DNA from: Labilithrix sp.
GTDB taxonomy: Bacteria > Myxococcota_A > Polyangia > Polyangiales > Polyangiaceae
Direction: 5' to 3'
NCBI GenBank assembly: GCA_019637225.1
Contig: JAHBWC010000054.1
Coordinates: 1-56,697 of the forward strand
DNA length: 56,697 nucleotides
The position numbers and the translations under genes are program-made. This document shows, in pieces, positions 9,234 through 18,186 of this stretch; the stretch's first letter is position 1; each line of letters starts with the position of its first letter. The notes beneath the pieces were generated by a model. The model was given only the letters and a program-made list of their open reading frames with translations. It searched no databases and had not been told where the DNA came from.

Positions 9234-9890
9234 TCAACGCGGGGGCGCCCACGCCGGCGGGAGGCAGCCGCGGAACAGGAAGTCCTCGGGCGCCGGGGAC
9301 TCCCTCCGATCGGCCTCGTCGAGGGTGCAGCGCACGAGGCGGCCCGAGCTGAAGGGGACATCGAGCGATCCGAGCAGCGCCTCGGTCGAGGCGTCGACGA
9401 GGCTCGCGCGAAGGTGGACGAACCCCCAGTCGCCCAGCACCGGCTCGAAGTACACGAAGCCCGCCTGCGACTCGCCGGGCTCGAGCGTGCCGGTCCGGAG
9501 CTCCCTCCGGCGCAGATCGGCGCGCGCCCCGGCGATCGCGTCCGGCGGGACCGACCTGAAGCGCGCCGTCCCCGTCACGAGCTCGAAGCCCGCGCGCGAG
9601 ACGCCGAGCGGGACGCGCCCGCCGTTGGTGACGCGCACGAACAACGGTGTCGCGCTCTCGCCGAGGTCGAGCGCGGGGCCGGGCCAGCCGGCCGTGCGGG
9701 CCTCGACGGTGACGCCGTCCGTGCTCGTCGCCTTCGCCGCGAAGGGGTCGACCCAGCTCGAGGCGATCGACGGCAGCGCGACGAGCGCCCGCGGCGCGCA
9801 CGCCGCGCACGCCAGCGTGAGCGCGCCGATCGCGAGCGCGCCAGTCGCTCGTGGTCTTCGCGTCGTCTCTCTGCGTTCGAGCTTCGTCAT
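9234..9890 (-). CDS. predicted lipoprotein of unknown function
   Basis: A 218-residue protein with a basic N-terminus, a hydrophobic stretch (ALAIGALTLACAAC) and a lipobox LTLAC, so probably a lipoprotein. The mature part contains the phrase FVRVTNGGRVPLGVS and alternating hydrophobic residues, suggesting a beta-sandwich, but I recognise no family. It lies 6 bases downstream of the end of the next lipoprotein gene (9897-10337) on the same strand and may be the last gene of the ACIII-oxidase transcript. No catalytic motif is seen. Confidence 0.75.
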   Translation of the reverse strand: MTKLERRETTRRPRATGALAIGALTLACAACAPRALVALPSIASSWVDPFAAKATSTDGVTVEARTAGWPGPALDLGESATPLFVRVTNGGRVPLGVSRAGFELVTGTARFRSVPPDAIAGARADLRRRELRTGTLEPGESQAGFVYFEPVLGDWGFVHLRASLVDASTEALLGSLDVPFSSGRLVRCTLDEADRRESPAPEDFLFRGCLPPAWAPPR

Positions 9891-9896
9891 CGAGGA

Positions 9897-10337
9897 TCAG
9901 CGCGAGATCTTCGCCTTCATCACCGGCTCGTTGGTCGGGCTGGCGACCGTTCCGCTGGGCTCGGGCGTGACGAGGAGATCGAACCTCTCGTAGGGCGTCA
10001 CGGTCTTCAGTGAGGCCTTGCGGTCCTTCCCGACGACCAGCGCCCCGACGTTCTGCGGAGGCAAGTCCTCGGTGAGCGGCTTCGTCCAGACGACGTAGGT
10101 GGTCGCGTTGTTCGCGACCGCCTGGGGCGGAGCCATGTACTCGACCTCGATGTTGACCTCGGTGTTCTTGTTGGCCGTGCGTCGCGTCTCCACCTCGCCC
10201 TGCGCGGCAGGGTTCTTCGGTGTCGTCGTCAGCGCCGTCGTCTGCGTTCCGGTGCAGGCGGCCAGCGCGACGACGAGGACGGTCGTGGCGAGGAGTGGGG
10301 TGCGTGAGGCGATTCGCATGCGGAGCGACGCATGCAA
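9897..10337 (-). CDS. small predicted lipoprotein of unknown function
   Basis: A 146-residue protein with an N-terminal signal ending in the lipobox LAAC (within VLVVALAACTGTQTTA), then a Thr-rich linker and a mature domain of about 100 residues (VNIEVEYMAPPQAV, TYVVWTKPL, RFDLLVTPEPSG) that looks beta-rich. The Thr/Pro linker and lipobox are typical of myxobacterial envelope lipoproteins. The start may be the ATG at 10337 or the one six codons later. It is 55 bp downstream of ctaF in the same direction, so it may be co-transcribed with the respiratory genes. A role in oxidase assembly is possible but unsupported. Confidence 0.75.
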   Translation of the reverse strand: MHASLRMRIASRTPLLATTVLVVALAACTGTQTTALTTTPKNPAAQGEVETRRTANKNTEVNIEVEYMAPPQAVANNATTYVVWTKPLTEDLPPQNVGALVVGKDRKASLKTVTPYERFDLLVTPEPSGTVASPTNEPVMKAKISR

Positions 10338-10392
10338 TCGAGGCGCCCGCGACGCGAGGGCTCATGCGCGCGGCGGCTCGGGTTCATCGGGC

Positions 10393-10746
10393 TCATCGCG
10401 ACGGGACACCTGGCTCGGCGGGCGCCGGCTCATGCGCCGCGGGCTCACGCGTCGGCGGGAGGAGCGGCGGTGGCTCGCGCGTGGCGACGTCCGCGGCCAT
10501 GAGCCCGACGAGGATCGCGAGCAGCCCGCCCGCGGCGGCGAGCGTCAGCTTCATCGAGAGGCTCTCGCTGACGAGCTCCATGAAGAACATCACGACGAGC
10601 GCGGCCTTCGCCGCGGCGATCGCGAGCGCGACGAGCAGCGACGCCGCGCCCAGGTGCGCGTAGGAGAGCGCGAAGCTCGCCGCCCAGAGCACGAACAGCG
10701 CGACGGCGGTGCGCGAGACGGTCCGCGGTACGGTGAACGAGCTCAT
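10393..10746 (-). CDS. ctaF: cytochrome c oxidase subunit IV (CtaF type)
   Basis: Small 117-residue membrane subunit of a haem-copper oxidase. It has three hydrophobic segments (about residues 13-32, 36-57 and 66-86); the middle one, AAAKAALVVMFFMELV, carries the K..LV..FFMEL pattern typical of prokaryotic subunit IV. The C-terminus is a Pro/Glu-rich tail. Its ATG (10746) overlaps the stop of ctaE in an ATGA arrangement. It is the last obvious oxidase gene of the operon and probably helps assembly or stability rather than catalysis. Confidence 0.85.
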   Translation of the reverse strand: MSSFTVPRTVSRTAVALFVLWAASFALSYAHLGAASLLVALAIAAAKAALVVMFFMELVSESLSMKLTLAAAGGLLAILVGLMAADVATREPPPLLPPTREPAAHEPAPAEPGVPSR

Positions 10747-11384
10747 GCGAGGTAGAACAAGGGCCAGAGGAAGATCCAGATGACGTCGACGAGGTGCCAG
10801 TAGATGGCGCCGACCTCGAGGCGGTAGGCGGTCTCACGCCCGAGCCTGCCACGCACGATCGCGTGGAGGAGCACGCCGAGGACGCCCGCGCCGATCGTGA
10901 CGTGCAGCGCGTGGAGCGCCGTCATCCCGAAGTAGAGCGTCCAGAACGCGGCGAGGCCGCGGATGGGGTGGAGCGTGAAGTAGTGGCCGACCCCACCGGG
11001 GTAGATCCCCTCGTCGAAGTGCTTTCCGTATTCGATGCCCTTGATGACGAGGAACGTGAGCCCGAGCGCGATGGTGCCGCCGACGAGCCGCGCCGCGAGC
11101 TTCGCGTCGCCCCGTCGCAGCGCGTGCACCGCACACGCGACGAGCGTGCTGCTGAGGAGGAGCACGGCGGTGTTGACCGAGCCGAGGACCTTCGTGTTGT
11201 GCGCGACGCCGGCCCTGAACGCGTGCGAAAACTGCACCTGGTAGGTCAGAAAGAGCGCGAACGCCGCGCCGAACAGGAGCACCTCGGTCGCGAGGAAGAC
11301 CCACATGCCGAGCCGGGCGGCGTGGGCCTGACGCTCGAGGCTCTCGAAGTGCTCGGCGTGCTCGACGCTCCGCGCGGCCGTCAT
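10743..11384 (-). CDS. ctaE: cytochrome c oxidase subunit III
   Basis: A 213-residue polytopic subunit III of an aa3/caa3-type oxidase. Recognisable segments are LGMWVFLATEVLLFGA near the N-terminus, the mid-region VIKGIEYGKHFDEGI, TLYFGMTALHALHVTIGAG, and the C-terminal WHLVDVIWIFLWPLFYL, which closely matches the family's WHFVDxVWxxLFxxxYL ending. Subunit III lacks redox centres and supports proton uptake and stability. The ATG at 11384 overlaps the stop of ctaD (ATGA), and its own stop overlaps the ctaF start in the same way. Confidence 0.94.
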   Translation of the reverse strand: MTAARSVEHAEHFESLERQAHAARLGMWVFLATEVLLFGAAFALFLTYQVQFSHAFRAGVAHNTKVLGSVNTAVLLLSSTLVACAVHALRRGDAKLAARLVGGTIALGLTFLVIKGIEYGKHFDEGIYPGGVGHYFTLHPIRGLAAFWTLYFGMTALHALHVTIGAGVLGVLLHAIVRGRLGRETAYRLEVGAIYWHLVDVIWIFLWPLFYLA

Positions 11385-13030
11385 GGCGCCTCGTCCGGGA
11401 GGGGCTGGGTGTAGTCGTAGGGCCCGATCTCGAACGGCGGCGTACGTGTGAAGTTGTGCTTCGGTGGAGGCGAGGCGGTGCGCCACTCGAAGGAGCGCGA
11501 GCCCCACGGGTTCGGTCCGGCCTCGGGACCCCAGCGGAGCGACCAGAGGAAGTAGATCGCGGTGCTCATCAGGCCCACGGCGAGCACCCACGAGCCGACG
11601 GTCGAGACGACGTGGAGCACCTGGAACTCCGCCGGGTAGTTGAAGTAGCGCCGCGGCATCCCGGCGTTGCCGAGCAAGAACTGCGGGAAGAACGTGACGA
11701 AGAACCCGGCGAAGACGAGCGCCGCCGAGAGCATCCCGAGCCGCTCGGGGTAGAGGCGGCCGGTCATCTTCGGGAACCAGTAGTGGAGGCCGGCGAGGAA
11801 CGCCGTGAGCGTGCCGCCCACCATGATGAAGTGAAAGTGCGCGACGATGAAGTACGTGTCGTGCCAGTGGACGTCGAGGCTCATCGCCGCGGTGGCCACG
11901 CCGGTCATCCCTCCGAAGACGAAGAGGAAGAGGAACGCGAAGATGTAGAGGAGCGGCGTCTTCAGGGCGATCGCGCCGCGCTTCAGCGTCCAGGTCCAGT
12001 TGAACACCTTGATCGCCGAGAACACCGCGACGAGCATCGAGAGGACGCCGAAGGCGCCGGCGTCGAACGTGCTCATCCCCGCGACGAACATGTGGTGACC
12101 CCACGTGAGGAACCCGACGAACGCGATCCCGAGCGACGAGTAGGCGATCGCCTTGTACGAGTACGGGTTCTTCCGCGCGTAGGTCGCGACGACCTCGCTC
12201 ACCACGCCCATCCCCGGCAGCACCATGATGTAGACGGCGGGGTGCGAGTAGAACCAGAAGAGGTGCTGGTAGAGCACCGGATCGCCGCCGCGTGAGGGAT
12301 CGAACAGGCCCCAGCCGAGCGCGTTGTCGACGACGACGAAGAGCAGCACCATGCCGAGGACCGGCGTGGCGAGGACCTGGATGATGCTCGTCGCGTAGAT
12401 CGACCACACGAACAGCGGCATCTGCATCCAGCCGACGCCCTCGGCGCGCATCGTGTGCGTCGTCACGATGAAGTTCAGCCCTGTGAGGATCGTCGAGAAC
12501 CCAACGATGAATACGCCGAGGAGCGCGAGCGGCACCGCGGTCGGGCTGAGCGCGCTGTAGGGCGGGTAGAACGTCCAGCCCGTGTCGATCCCCCCGACGA
12601 ACGTCGACAGGAGCACGAGGACGGCGCCGACGATGAAGACGTACCAGCTGAGGAGGTTGAGGCGCGGAAACGCGACGTCCTTCGCGCCGAGCATCATCGG
12701 CAGCATGAAGTTGCCGAACGCGGACGGGATCGACGGGATCAAGAAGAGCCACACCATGATCACGCCGTGCAGCGTGAACATGCGGTTGTAGGTCATCGCG
12801 CTCATCACCGTCGGGTCGGGCGTGAGGTGCTCGAGGCGGATCGCCATCGCGAAGAAGCCCCCGAGCGCCATCGTCGCGAGCAGCGTCCCGAGGTAGAGGA
12901 CGCCGATGCGCTTGTGGTCGGTGGTGAGGAGCCACGACCGGAGCGTCGTCTCGGTGTCGAGGTAGCTCGCGTGCGCGGCGCTTCGGGGGGCGCCCGGCGG
13001 CGCGGCATGGGTCAACGGCAGGGTCGTCAC
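11381..13030 (-). CDS. ctaD: cytochrome c oxidase subunit I, A2-type
   Basis: Catalytic subunit of a proton-pumping haem-copper oxidase (549 residues). Metal ligands are visible: haem a His in FTLHGVIMVW (residue 88), CuB histidines in WGHHMFVAG (312, 313), and the two haem ligands in FIVAHFHFIMVGG (398, 400). The helix VI segment reads FWFYSHPAVYIMVLPG: the Glu of A1-type oxidases (HPEVY) is absent and the Tyr-Ser pair typical of the A2 subfamily is present instead. Translation starts at GTG 13030 (GTGACG), overlapping the ctaC stop as GTGA. A2 oxidases are known to be linked to ACIII clusters, which matches the neighbours. Confidence 0.96.
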   Translation of the reverse strand: MTTLPLTHAAPPGAPRSAAHASYLDTETTLRSWLLTTDHKRIGVLYLGTLLATMALGGFFAMAIRLEHLTPDPTVMSAMTYNRMFTLHGVIMVWLFLIPSIPSAFGNFMLPMMLGAKDVAFPRLNLLSWYVFIVGAVLVLLSTFVGGIDTGWTFYPPYSALSPTAVPLALLGVFIVGFSTILTGLNFIVTTHTMRAEGVGWMQMPLFVWSIYATSIIQVLATPVLGMVLLFVVVDNALGWGLFDPSRGGDPVLYQHLFWFYSHPAVYIMVLPGMGVVSEVVATYARKNPYSYKAIAYSSLGIAFVGFLTWGHHMFVAGMSTFDAGAFGVLSMLVAVFSAIKVFNWTWTLKRGAIALKTPLLYIFAFLFLFVFGGMTGVATAAMSLDVHWHDTYFIVAHFHFIMVGGTLTAFLAGLHYWFPKMTGRLYPERLGMLSAALVFAGFFVTFFPQFLLGNAGMPRRYFNYPAEFQVLHVVSTVGSWVLAVGLMSTAIYFLWSLRWGPEAGPNPWGSRSFEWRTASPPPKHNFTRTPPFEIGPYDYTQPLPDEAP

Positions 13031-14085
13031 GGCGGGGCCCCTCCTTCCTTCACGGCCGTCACGTCGAGCCGCGGAAGCGCGATCCCCGACGGCGGGGCGG
13101 GCGCGTCGCGGAGCGAGCGGATCAGCTCGACGAGCGCCGCGACCTCGCCGGCGCTGAGCGCGCCGCGGTAGGACGGCATCATCTGGCGATAGCCGGCGAC
13201 GACGTCGGCGTTCGGCTCCATCATCGAGCGCGTCAGGTACGCGTCGTCGGCGACGACGCGCCTGCCGTCCTCGAGGGTGACCTCGGAGCCGTAGAGGCGC
13301 GCCCAGGTCGGGCCGATGTGCTTCTGCCCGTCGAGCGTGTGGCAGGCGACGCACTGGCGACGCTCCGCGACGGCGCGACCCTCTGCGACGAGGTTGCCCT
13401 CGCCGCAGGCGCCGGGGAGGCGGCAGGGGGGCGCGCCCGCGAGCTTGGCGTCGCCGGCGCGCTTCCACCGCGCGTACTCGTCGGCCTCGAGCACGCGCAC
13501 CTCTCCGCGCATCGCGGAGTGGCTGACGCCGCAGTACTCGGCGCACCAGATCGGGTACGTGCCGGCCTCCTTCGCCTCGAACCAGAGCGTGGTGTAGCGC
13601 CCTGGGAGGACGTCCTGCTTCACGCGGAAGCCCGGCACGTAGAAGCTGTGAATGACGTCGCGCGAGATCATCACCAGCTTGATCGGGCGCCCGAGCGGGA
13701 CGGTGAGGACGTCGTTCGAGACGCGCCCGTCGGCGTAGGCGAACTTCCACATCCACTGCTTCGCGTCGACGTAGACGATGTCCGCGTCGCTCGGCGGATC
13801 GCGCACGTCGACGTACTGGCGGAAGCCGATGACCCACCAGAGCAGGAACGTCCCAAGGATGCCCGCGATGATGAACGCCTCGCCCCGGCGTGTCGCCGTC
13901 ACGCGCTCGGTGAGCTGATCGTCTCGCTTGCGGTGGTAGCGGATTGTGAACCACGCGGCCGTCGCGAAGACGTACGTGGACATCAGCATCGTCACACCGA
14001 TGACGAAGCCGTGGAGGAGATCGATGCTGTCGGCGATCGTCGAGCCTCCGCGCGGGAGCGCCAGGATCATGCGGAGCGTCTCCAT
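13027..14085 (-). CDS. ctaC: cytochrome c oxidase subunit II with C-terminal cytochrome c domain
   Basis: A 352-residue subunit II of the caa3 kind. Two N-terminal membrane segments are followed by the cupredoxin domain with the binuclear CuA site, CAEYCGVSHSAM, preceded by VIHSFYVPGFRVKQD carrying the first CuA histidine. A class I cytochrome c domain follows, with haem motif CVACH and a later Met region (MMPSYRGALS). The haem domain lets the oxidase accept electrons directly from ACIII. The start ATG at 14085 overlaps the stop of the upstream small gene (ATGA). Its own stop overlaps the GTG of ctaD. Confidence 0.95.
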   Translation of the reverse strand: METLRMILALPRGGSTIADSIDLLHGFVIGVTMLMSTYVFATAAWFTIRYHRKRDDQLTERVTATRRGEAFIIAGILGTFLLWWVIGFRQYVDVRDPPSDADIVYVDAKQWMWKFAYADGRVSNDVLTVPLGRPIKLVMISRDVIHSFYVPGFRVKQDVLPGRYTTLWFEAKEAGTYPIWCAEYCGVSHSAMRGEVRVLEADEYARWKRAGDAKLAGAPPCRLPGACGEGNLVAEGRAVAERRQCVACHTLDGQKHIGPTWARLYGSEVTLEDGRRVVADDAYLTRSMMEPNADVVAGYRQMMPSYRGALSAGEVAALVELIRSLRDAPAPPSGIALPRLDVTAVKEGGAPP

Positions 14086-14510
14086 CAGCGCGCCTCCTCG
14101 CTCCCGCGCGCGTCGTCGGGCCGTCGCGGCGCGAGCGGGCGATCCGGCGGGAGCGGGTGCGCGACGAGGAGGTCGATCGCCTCGTCGATCGGGATCTGCG
14201 CGACGCCGGCGTCGCGATCGACCCACCCGAAGCGATGGAGGTCGGCCTCCTGACGGAGCCGGAGATCGAGCCCCCGCCGCGTGTCGAGGATCGGCGTCTG
14301 CTCGAGCATGCCGATCTCCTCCGGTGCGGCGGTCGGCGCGGCGCGCGGACTCACGGGCTCTTCGCGCCAGCTCGCCAGGAGCACCCACGCCGTGACGAGC
14401 GCGCCGGACATGACGACGATGCTGGCGACGGTGACGCGCGCGATCGCGCGTCGATCGACGGCGTCCGGCGCCTGCCGGCCCGCCGGCTCGGGCGTGAGCG
14501 GCGCGCTCAT
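14085..14510 (-). CDS. small membrane-anchored protein of the ACIII-oxidase operon
   Basis: A 141-residue protein placed between actF and ctaC, with ATGA overlaps on both sides, so it belongs to the respiratory operon. It has one hydrophobic segment (VASIVVMSGALVTAWVLLASW, about residues 28-48; written here only as a boundary phrase beginning VASIVVMSG). A soluble domain follows, containing LHRFGWVDRDAG and VAQIPIDEAIDLL, a conserved-looking motif I associate with uncharacterised proteins near ACIII clusters. No haem or metal-binding motif is present (no Cys). Likely a single-pass accessory or assembly subunit bridging the two complexes, but this is inference from position. Confidence 0.8.
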   Translation of the reverse strand: MSAPLTPEPAGRQAPDAVDRRAIARVTVASIVVMSGALVTAWVLLASWREEPVSPRAAPTAAPEEIGMLEQTPILDTRRGLDLRLRQEADLHRFGWVDRDAGVAQIPIDEAIDLLVAHPLPPDRPLAPRRPDDARGSEEAR

Positions 14511-15685
14511 GGCGATCGGTACCTCAGCGCGTCTCGCCGGACGCGGTCGAGCGCGGCGTCTTCGGGCGACGCCGGCGCGGATCCTCGGGCGTAGACGAGG
14601 TGCGCGCCGTAGGCCCACGCGAGGGCGAAGACGCAGACGAACGGCGCGGCGTCGGCGATCGCGAGCTCTGCGCCTGCCGCGGGGATGACGAGCCAGGCGA
14701 AGTCGAGCGCGCTCATCACGACGAGCCAGCACCCGAGCGCCGCGAGGAAGATGGGCGAGCGCTTCAGCGAGCGCGAGAGGAGCAGGACGAAGGGCAGGAC
14801 GAACCGCCCGAGCACGAGCAGGACGTCGACGGCGCGCCACGAGCCGCGCGAGCGCGTCCAGTAGAACGCGACTTCGGCCGGGAGGTTCGCGATCCAGACG
14901 AGCAGGAGCTGGAAGAACGCGATGTACGTCCACAGGATGACCGCCATCAGCGTCAGGCGGCCGACGGCGTGGAAGTGGTCCGCGGTCTCCCCGTCGGTGA
15001 GCCCCCGCCGCGACGCCGTCCACGACGCGATCGCGAGGACCGCCAGCGCGGAGAGGAGCCCGGAGGTGAAGACGTACACGCCGAAGACGTTCGACACCCA
15101 GCCGGGCTGGAGCGACATGAGCCAGTCGAACGCCGCGAACGTGAGCGTGAACGCGACCACCGGGAGGCCGGCCGCCGAGAGGGTCCGCTCGCGGGCCGCG
15201 TTCTCCGCGGTCGGTCGGCTCGCGTACGCGGCGTCGGCGCGGCGGAGGAGGACGGCGAGCGCAGTCCACGTCGCGAGGTATGCGAGCGACCGCGCGAGGA
15301 AGAACCGCGGATGGTTCCACGTTTGCTGATGCTCGATCGCGCGGTGCACGCGCTCGGGGAGGTCCGGCGGCGGCGATGCCCACGGGTAGACGAGCGCGAG
15401 CGAGCCGGCGATGGGCAGGAAGAAGAGCGTCAGGAGCGGGGTCGTCCCGGCGGCGGCGACGAAGACGCGCCGGAGCACGCGCCACCAGCGGGCGCCCGTG
15501 ACGTGGAGCACCATCACGAGGAGCATGGCGCCGAGGGCGGTGGCGAGGACGAACGCGTACGCCGCGATCCACGCGAGCAGCGCGCGGCGCGGGTCGAAGA
15601 GCGCGTAGACGAGCGTGAGCGCGCCGGCGGCGAGGCCGAGCCCGAGCGGGACGAGGACGCCTCTCCTCATCGGCCCGCGGATCAT
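14507..15685 (-). CDS. actF: alternative complex III subunit ActF
   Basis: Polytopic inner-membrane subunit of the ACIII quinol:cytochrome c/oxidase oxidoreductase (392 residues, about ten hydrophobic segments). It is NrfD-like in layout: a long periplasmic-side loop with the phrase EHQQTWNHPRFFLAR, and conserved helices FDWLMSLQPGWVSNVFGVY and LMAVILWTYIAFFQLLLVWI, which are typical of ActF. The stop overlaps the start of the small membrane protein gene and the start overlaps the actE stop. It lacks redox cofactors in known complexes. Confidence 0.9.
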   Translation of the reverse strand: MIRGPMRRGVLVPLGLGLAAGALTLVYALFDPRRALLAWIAAYAFVLATALGAMLLVMVLHVTGARWWRVLRRVFVAAAGTTPLLTLFFLPIAGSLALVYPWASPPPDLPERVHRAIEHQQTWNHPRFFLARSLAYLATWTALAVLLRRADAAYASRPTAENAARERTLSAAGLPVVAFTLTFAAFDWLMSLQPGWVSNVFGVYVFTSGLLSALAVLAIASWTASRRGLTDGETADHFHAVGRLTLMAVILWTYIAFFQLLLVWIANLPAEVAFYWTRSRGSWRAVDVLLVLGRFVLPFVLLLSRSLKRSPIFLAALGCWLVVMSALDFAWLVIPAAGAELAIADAAPFVCVFALAWAYGAHLVYARGSAPASPEDAALDRVRRDALRYRSP

Positions 15686-16245
15686 CGGGCCTCCCGGACG
15701 ACGCGATCGCGGAGCGCGGGGGGCAGCTCGTCGAGGCGCGCGCGGCGGCTGAGCTGGAGCGCCTGCACGTACGCGACCACCGCCCAGCGCTCGTCGCGCG
15801 GCAGCATGTCGGCGTAGCCCGGCATGAGCCCGTAGCCGGCCGTCGCGTAGACGAACAGCTCCTCGCGCGAGCGGGCGAGGTTGTCGGGATCGAGGAGCGA
15901 AGGGGGCGCGCGGAGCGACATCTTCGTCGCGACGACGGTGTCACCGTCCCCGGTCACGCCGTGGCACACGGCGCACGTCGCCTCGAAGCGCCGCTGCCCG
16001 AGGAGCAGGAGCTCGCGTGTGACGGGCGGCGGCGGCGCGTCGGTGTCGTCGTCGACGGGCACCGAGCCGCGGGGCGGGACGCGCATGACCTTCCCGTCGG
16101 AGAAGGCGCGGGTCGCTCCGTACGGATCGGCGCGCCGCTGGGTCTGCATCCGGGCGAGCGTCGGGTCCGGCGCCTGCCACGCCTGGCGGTCGTCGCAGCC
16201 GTCCGCCGCGAGGCAGAGGACACCGACCGCGACGAGGCGCTTCAC
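15682..16245 (-). CDS. actE: alternative complex III monohaem cytochrome c subunit ActE
   Basis: A 187-residue periplasmic cytochrome c with one haem motif CAVCH and a downstream Met-containing segment GLMPGYADMLPRDERWAVV that fits the haem's sixth ligand. The N-terminus is a short signal ending VGVLCLAADGC, a weak lipobox; ActE is lipidated in some characterised complexes. The region MQTQRRADPYGATRAF is typical of ActE, where conserved Met-Tyr phrases precede the haem domain. Translation begins at GTG 16245, overlapping the actD stop (GTGA). It would pass electrons toward the oxidase. Confidence 0.9.
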   Translation of the reverse strand: MKRLVAVGVLCLAADGCDDRQAWQAPDPTLARMQTQRRADPYGATRAFSDGKVMRVPPRGSVPVDDDTDAPPPPVTRELLLLGQRRFEATCAVCHGVTGDGDTVVATKMSLRAPPSLLDPDNLARSREELFVYATAGYGLMPGYADMLPRDERWAVVAYVQALQLSRRARLDELPPALRDRVVREAR

Positions 16246-16788
16246 GCGCGGCCCTCCGGCAGGCGGGCACGCGTCACGACGGCCCCGAGGCGGGCGAGCT
16301 CGCCGTCGAGGAGATCGAGCGCCTCGTCGAGGACGTCGGCGTCGTCGTCGTAAGCGTCGCCGATGAGGATCCAGAATCGGTCGAGGCTCGTGCGCTCGAA
16401 GCCGGGCAGATCGAACAGCGGATCGTGAAGGCGCGGCAGCCGCGACCCGACGAGCACGGCGGCGAACGCGGTGAGCGCCGCGAGGAGCACCGTCGTCTCG
16501 AAGACGATCAGCATGTCGGTCGGGAGCGAGCTCTTCGGACGCCCGCCGACGTCGATCGGGTAGTCGACGGCGTTGGTCCACCACTGAACGAGGAGCGCGA
16601 GCGCGGCGCCGCTCAGGCCGGCGAAGAAGACGAGGTACGGGAGCCTCGTCCGCCGGACGCCGAGCACGTCCTCGAGCTCCGGGATCGGGAACGGGGTGAA
16701 CGCCTCGACGCGTCTGTAGCCGAGCGCGCGGACCGAGCGCGCTGCCTGGACGGCGCGCTCGGGGGAGTCGAGCTCGGCGATGATGACG

Positions 16789-16796
<8 letters not shown>
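16242..16796 (-). CDS. actD: alternative complex III membrane subunit ActD (DUF3341)
   Basis: A 184-residue protein with an N-terminal small alpha/beta domain (VIIAELDSPERAVQAARSVR and VEAFTPFPIPELEDVL) and two membrane helices (around residues 54-75 and 98-118). The phrases AFTPFPIPEL and NAVDYPIDVGGRP are highly characteristic of ActD. It starts at GTG 16796, inside the last codons of actC (8-base overlap), and its stop overlaps the actE GTG. It is a structural subunit without known cofactor. Confidence 0.92.
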
Positions 16797-18182
<1,386 letters not shown>

Positions 18183-18186
<4 letters not shown>

